From NCBI GenBank assembly GCA_051530055.1, contig CM121341.1, positions 13,764,001 through 13,828,000 on the forward strand: DNA of 64,000 bases. The letters run 5' to 3'. This DNA comes from Neoechinorhynchus agilis. Lineage: Eukaryota > Acanthocephala. Position numbers and translations under genes: made by a program. This document shows, in pieces, positions 59,036 through 64,000 of the stretch (position 1 is the first letter of the stretch; each line of letters opens with the position of its first letter). The notes below the pieces were generated by a model. That model ran no database searches. It saw only the letters and a list, made by a program, of their open reading frames with translations, and was not told where the DNA came from.

Positions 59036-61100
59036 TTTTCGTCCTAATGTAATCTTCCAAAAGACGGATACAGCGTCCCCCCGTTGCGCAGCCAAAAGTA
59101 TGTCCCGTTTGTTATAAGCGAGATCATAACATCCACAATTTTCTTAAATTGTTCAATTCTATTATTCACACCATCCATTATGACAAAACAAATGACCCAA
59201 TTCCCAAGAAATTCATTAGAATCTCCAACCGTGACTTACCATGGACACTCGCTATCTTGAAACTTTTTCAAAAGCAATCATCTAAGGCCCAACGCAATAA
59301 CTCTCCAGACTTTCCCCGTTTACTAATAGCTCTGACATATAAAATACTTGTCGCCCGCAAAAACTTTCATGCTTCCAAAATTCGTTCAGGTGGCTTCAAC
59401 ATGGTTGCAGGCTGTCAAGGACTCTCTTGGTCTACGCAACCCTGATCCCTACTCTAATTTGACCCCACTGGATTAAAACAGGTTCTAGATTCCATCAATC
59501 AGAACCCCTGCCCGAGCTCAATTTACAATCACTGCTCAACATCAGACACCACACAATCTTTCACGCCCACAACTAAAACTTCTGTCAACTCTCCGATACT
59601 CCCCTTAGTTTCGTAATATGAAGTCTTAAAACATCCCATGAAATTAAACCAAAATTCGTCCTCTCAATCCGAAATCCCAAACTGGACTCTTCGCTGCATC
59701 ATCTTCGAACTAATAGCATATCTTACCCTTATTATAAATCGCAGCCTTTTGTATGACATCTACCGTTCATGCCTTAAAACTTCTAAAGTAATACTTATTC
59801 CGAAAAATGGATATCCGATTTCCACCGAATCACTCCGCCCATATCCATTCTATCCGCACTTTCAAAAATTATCGAAACATGGCCCAAATGTTCTGAAGCG
59901 GATGCCATACTTTGCATTTATGGCACGCTCCTACGAAACCTCGACAATAATCATTCCCACTTCACCCGTCTTATTCAACTGAATTTATCGAAAGCATTCG
60001 ACTCCGTGGGCCATTTACTACTCCTCCGGGCCTGTTCTGATTTCGGTCTACAATTGTGGCAGATCCACTGGCTGATCTCTTATCGTCACGATCGCCAACA
60101 ATACATTCACTGCCGGGCTATCTCCCCGATCAAAATATCCCTCATCAAAGAAGTACCTCAAGGTGCTGTCACCACTTCTTTTTAATATTTTCAAACGACC
60201 TCAAACCTCTCTCGCCTCTCACTCTAAACTTATCTTTTATACCGACGATCTTACTCTCATCCCTCAATCACCCTCCCACTTCTCCCTTCTTAACATCTAA
60301 CGAAATCATCCACATCAAAGATTTCTGCAGTAATCACAAACTCCACCTGAATTTCTCTAAATGCTTTGAAATAATCCCTTCATTCTCCCGCAGCCCCACA
60401 TCCTACCACGAGCTTTCAAATGACATCCTACGAGTAACCTCCCTCAAAATTCTGGGTCTCCAATTTCAATCAAATCTGAAATGAAACCTGCGCATTACAT
60501 TTTTCCCTTAAACGCAATACCTTTAAAATTTGTCTCTTTAAGCGCCTTCGACATTTAGGAATCCCTTCACCCGACCTCTATAAATTTTACCTTTCCGTCT
60601 TCTGCAACCCATGCAAATCACAAGTGCGTCGCCTTGTAATGTTTCATAGAAGAGCATCTAAAATTTGATCAGTTGATTTTCCCCCCGCTCACCCAATGCC
60701 TTAATAGAATTTTCATCAAACAATCAATCGCCTCTCAACCTTACAATCGCAATTTTAACAACATTTGGTTCCCCTTTTTACATGAGCACAACACTCGCAA
60801 TCCAAATTGCTTTCATCCTCCTGCAAGTCGCACCTCCGTTCCCTTTTCCATACTGCCGAATCTTCTCGGATATCACAACTTGAAATGAACTTGGGGAAAG
60901 CGCCAACCTCACAAACTCCTTGCAAACTATAACCACCAATTCCCACTCGAACGGACATACGCCGACCGAATCCGTAATATACTCAATAATCAACAATCGC
61001 ATTCTTTGAGCAATTCTGAACTCCAGTGTTTATGAGAACCCAAAGGTACATGGGTCCAATTCTCGTTAAGTAACGAAAATAAACGTGTTATAGTAGCAAC
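59036..61100 (+). mobile_element. Decayed LINE (Jockey/CR1/I-like)
   Basis: Pieces in order: PKKFIRISNRDLPWTLAILK (pre-RT region, 59200), ILIPKNGYPISTESLRPYP (RT2-like, 59790), FTRLIQLNLSKAFDSVGHLL (RT3, 59955), RQQYIHCRAISPIKI and a worn VPQGAV block (60095-60170), then a YTDD-like region (60237). Frames change often. The 3' end (AGAACCCAAAGGTACATGGG at 61025, AATAAACGTG, TATAGTAGCAAC) recurs at 14.5, 22.1 and 61.6 kb. Confidence 0.7.
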
Positions 61101-61109
61101 AGAAAGATT

Positions 61110-61280
61110 TTATAAACATTCACACCACCGCTCTGGATTACTCAACTACCATCCGTGTGTAATGATCGAAATGAAGGATGCTGATTTCCCCTTATATTTT
61201 GCAGGAGGAATTCTGCTGCCCTCGGATCCTCAGTGATTCATCTCAGTCGCTTGGACAATTGATTGATTAGGTCATGTGCC
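61110..61280 (-). mobile_element. R2-like LINE 3' tail fragment
   Basis: Reverse complement of 26640-26790, sharing CTCTGGATTACTCA-like, ATGATCGAAA-like and CAGTGATTCATC-like blocks. Non-coding. Confidence 0.5.
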
Positions 61281-61619
61281 GCGGTATCTTCGACAATTTC
61301 CCTCCTTTTTCCAACACTGGTTAAACTTTTATTACATTAACGGCATCGATTAAAGTAGTCCAAATTGACAGATATCGCAAGATACTTAACCATTTAGAGA
61401 AAATCCTTCGATATCATAGAGTTGCAGATGTGATGATTATAATCCCACGGATATTCGCGAAGAAACCTCGTCATTAATTGTTTTAAGGTTTTATGTACAT
61501 GTTTTATTCGGGAATATGATCACCGTTTGTTTGAAGATTGAACTGTTTTGTTATGGCAGAAAATAGAATCCAATATTTTGGCACAATCTTGTGCCTTGGC
61601 GAATAAAATGCATTCAATT

Positions 61620-61740
61620 TTCCGTCCGCGTGTTTATGAGGACCAAAAGTTACATGGGTCTAATTTTTTAAACACAAAAATAATAAAAGGTGTTATTAGT
61701 AGAATGCGCATTTGTTATAAATAGAGGAATAATATTGTTT
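61620..61740 (+). mobile_element. LINE 3' end scrap
   Basis: TTTATGAGGACCAAAAGTTA, ATGGGTCTAATTTTTTAA and GGTGTTATTAGTAG resemble the end of the LINE at 61.0-61.1 kb. The spacer 61281-61619 shows no gene. Confidence 0.45.
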
Positions 61741-62010
61741 CGATTGCGGGCAAATCCATTGACTGTCAATGGAAAACAGCCTTACGCACATCTTGGCAAT
61801 GCTTTTCCTCGATGCCGTTTACCTACAATGAGGATTTGGAGGTCGATAACGTGGAGAAGAGCTTTAATTGTATGGATCCTACAGGAGGGATTCAGGTGTT
61901 GCGAGATAAACCATCGGATTTTCTGCCATTCCTAAATTTGGGTTTCAAAGTTAATCAGGTCACTGAGTTCAGTTGGTATCGCAAACCGTGCCGTAAAAAG
62001 GATAATTAAG
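61741..62010 (+). mobile_element. PLE reverse-transcriptase fragment, copy 2
   Basis: MPFTYNEDLEVDNVEKSFN and GGIQVLRDKPSDFLPFLNLG, then FSWYRKPCRKK, nearly identical to 26060-26287 in inverse. Upstream, SHIGNAFPR-like bases recall the GLAMGNC block. It forms the outer edge of the inverted duplication. Broken. Confidence 0.7.
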
Positions 62011-62149
62011 CATCGAGATTCCCATCATCTTGGGGAATGAAACTAACAATTTTATGCTAGGATGCACAGGGCAGCACTGATTTGCTTATCGCCATTAACG
62101 GAGAAACGATTGGCGATAGAAATATTGAACGCAATTTTCACAGATTATG

Positions 62150-62590
62150 GATGTCTCTAACGATGCATAACGAATTCTTGGCCTCTTCAACGGCTATATT
62201 AAACTTCTACCATTTCTATAGACCACTTGCTTACTTCATAAAATGTTTTCGCGTTCGGCAAAATGTCTTGCCATTGCAAGACTGGCCCCAAAAGCATATT
62301 GGACTGTTCGATCAGCTCTGCTTATCGATTTAATGATACAACCAAACTTAGAAAAGAGCGTCCTTAAACCGGCATTCCGCAATCCGGATATTCACATACC
62401 ACCACCCGCAAAAGGTTTACGATACTTTCATTAAACAATATCAGGCGAAAATGCCACGCTTGTGGCTCAATGCATTTTGTATGCCGATCTATTGATGCTT
62501 CCCCTCATGTTCATCATTGCGATTTTTTTCTTAGTAACGCTCGCCTATGTTATTTATAGTGAGAAAACGTCAAGGGACGAGAGTGCTTAG
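62150..62590 (+). pseudogene. Multi-pass membrane protein gene fragment, copy 2
   Basis: Same pieces as 25078-25560: TMHNEFLASSTAILNFYHF, MFSRSAKCLAIARLAPKAYW, FRNPDIHIPPPAKGLR, and CILYADLLMLPLMFIIAIF near the end. About 90 bases present in the other copy, which encode one membrane segment, are missing between the PPAKGL block and the next. Probably a pseudogene. Confidence 0.4.
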
Positions 62591-62729
62591 CAATTTCTCA
62601 TAACGAGGCCACTTCGTTAAAACATTTTGGCGTAAGGTAGCCACCACACGCCGTTTACTGAACACCAAATGGTTTTTCTGAAAAATCCAGGTTTTATTTT
62701 TAAATATCTATGAATATAGTGAGCCATGT

Positions 62730-63131
62730 CTAAATATTACCAGGAAAAGGTCTAATTCCACAATTAGAAATTGAATCCACAGACTGAACTCCAGTTATTT
62801 GTAACTGTCCATTGGAATCGAAGAATCCCTGGACCCGAAACATTTGCACAGTCTCTCTTCTGACCAAATAAACGTTGAATGATAAAGGTAGGCTGTAATC
62901 TGGACTCATTGGAAGCGTTCCATCTATGAATATACGACAACCAGGTATCATTGCTTTCAGGATAATACTTAATCGTTCACTGACCGACATTACGTTTAAA
63001 TCATTCGTTGACAAATCCGGCAACTCACTGAAAACACCCAAATCTTTGATTTGATCCGCTGCCTGAGTGTCAAATGGCAAAGACGCGATCAGAATCAACA
63101 CGATAAAAAACACTCTAAGGTTCAAGTGCAT
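62730..63131 (-). CDS. Small secreted protein B, copy 2
   Basis: Almost the same protein as 24525-24926; differences include FRVQ for FRIQ and SNGQ for SNRQ, with the signal peptide and both cysteines kept. The upstream region (63132-63809) is also duplicated, so both copies probably share regulation. The two genes lie on opposite strands about 38 kb apart. Confidence 0.6.
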   Translation of the reverse strand: MHLNLRVFFIVLILIASLPFDTQAADQIKDLGVFSELPDLSTNDLNVMSVSERLSIILKAMIPGCRIFIDGTLPMSPDYSLPLSFNVYLVRRETVQMFRVQGFFDSNGQLQITGVQSVDSISNCGIRPFPGNI

Positions 63132-63809
63132 ATCGTTGAAGCATTTTTCGATTGGCGTAGGTTTTGTCAACTACGTGAACCTTTAAATCCACAAATTTCA
63201 AAGGTTATATTTTCAAAAAAAATTTGACGACACGGAAATGTATTGTAGAAGTGAACTAGGCATTGAGGCGAATTACAAATAAGATTGATCTAAGAGCGAA
63301 TCTTTGAAATATTCTTCATTTTGATATATTGTATTTATGAGCTAATGGTGAGATATATGAACGGGAAGCGAATTGCTAAGGAATAGATTGCAAATTACCA
63401 TTCCAATGGAAAATTTGTTAATTGAGAATAGAACACTTTAATTATAACTTCAATATTCTGTTCTTGAATCTCGAATTATCAATCAGGGCCGCCTTTGATT
63501 ATATCACACGGACAATCTAAGTTGAGCGGATGGACTTTATTTTTAAACTCAAATACTCATTTTATGCTAAGCGTAAGCTGTAATAATCTATTTAATGACT
63601 TGAAGCTCCTCAATGGCAATCAGAGAATCAACGTCGATTGCAGAAGACTGATGAAGTGAAGAGCTTTAACAAACCCATCTCAAAGCGAATAAAATTATTC
63701 AATTCTCGTAAACTTGCATTTGTTGTGTTCAAAGTTTATTCAATTAATACTATGATAAAATTGGCAGTAGTTGTCATGCAATTCAAAATAATGAGAGTTC
63801 CAACGGGTT

Positions 63810-64000
63810 ATTAGTTTTGAATAGAAACGCGTCTACGAAAACGTTTAAGAAATCTTGAAACGTGATGTTCACATTCTGTAGCGAACTGCAGCGTCTATTG
63901 ACTCCTCAGTTAAAGTTCCAGGTAAGCGTCTTTGGTTTCTGTTGAACACTGAATATGCACTGGGTCCTTTATTCGGTTTATTATTGAATCCGAATTTGAG
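63810..64000. other. Unduplicated end of the window
   Basis: The similarity to the left arm stops near 63809. I recognise nothing in the remaining 190 bases. Confidence 0.3.

Noticed and set aside
1-64000. tRNA, rRNA and spliced-leader RNA genes
   Set aside because: I looked for TTCGA-type loops and paired arms by eye and found no convincing cloverleaf or known RNA; a covariance search could overturn this.
1-64000. Retroviral, LTR or Polinton elements
   Set aside because: No gag, protease, integrase, long terminal repeats or capsid-like ORF was recognised; all reverse transcriptases here are LINE or PLE type.

Overview
The window looks like a piece of an animal (metazoan) nuclear genome with small introns, many retroelements and satellite DNA. 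Host genes with animal-type orthologues (ArfGAP1, LSG1, RNase P subunit POP4, eIF5A, THADA, ARFRP1, hnRNP K, class II PI3-kinase) lie on both strands in AT-rich DNA. Where exons could be joined by reading frame, introns are often 31 to 66 nt with GT..AG ends, next to a few of 130 to 484 nt. Compact introns plus Penelope-like (PLE), RTE and R2-like elements fit a small invertebrate, for example a nematode-like or other protostome worm. The sequence alone does not let me name the species.

Layout: 0-4.4 kb holds ArfGAP1 (+, cut by the window start), LSG1 (-) and POP4 (-), then a dead RTE-type LINE at 5.3-6.8 kb and eIF5A (+) at 7.7 kb. 8.3-10.6 kb is a head-to-head pair of PLE copies sharing an inverted 3' end. 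10.6-13.2 kb is a 160-bp satellite, followed by another RTE relic and a broken CD225-like gene. 15.8-21.3 kb is THADA (-) with at least nine exons.

21.6-38 kb is the accessory core: small secreted-protein genes, two paralogous genes for a secreted or ectodomain region plus a C-terminal transmembrane region (28.2-29.6 and 36.2-37.8 kb), an ARFRP1-like gene, an EF-hand gene and fragments of R2-like and PLE elements. Two segments of the 23.0-26.3 kb block recur in inverted orientation, one at 35.3-35.9 kb and one at 61.8-63.8 kb, and a third relic of the first secreted gene lies at 58.6 kb.

37.8-43.8 kb is a 140-bp satellite split by a nearly whole R2-like LINE. hnRNP K follows at 44.1 kb. 46.8-52.8 kb is a 150-bp satellite split by a 5'-truncated PLE. 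53.6-58.4 kb is a class II PI3-kinase gene. 59.0-63.8 kb holds a decayed LINE and the inverted copy of the secreted/membrane gene block.

The host housekeeping genes act in separate processes (Golgi/Arf traffic, 60S export, tRNA processing and modification, translation, phosphoinositide signalling) and show no operon-like logic. The most unusual content is the uncharacterised secreted/transmembrane gene family, the inverted duplications around it, and PLE ends that carry hammerhead-ribozyme-like cores.
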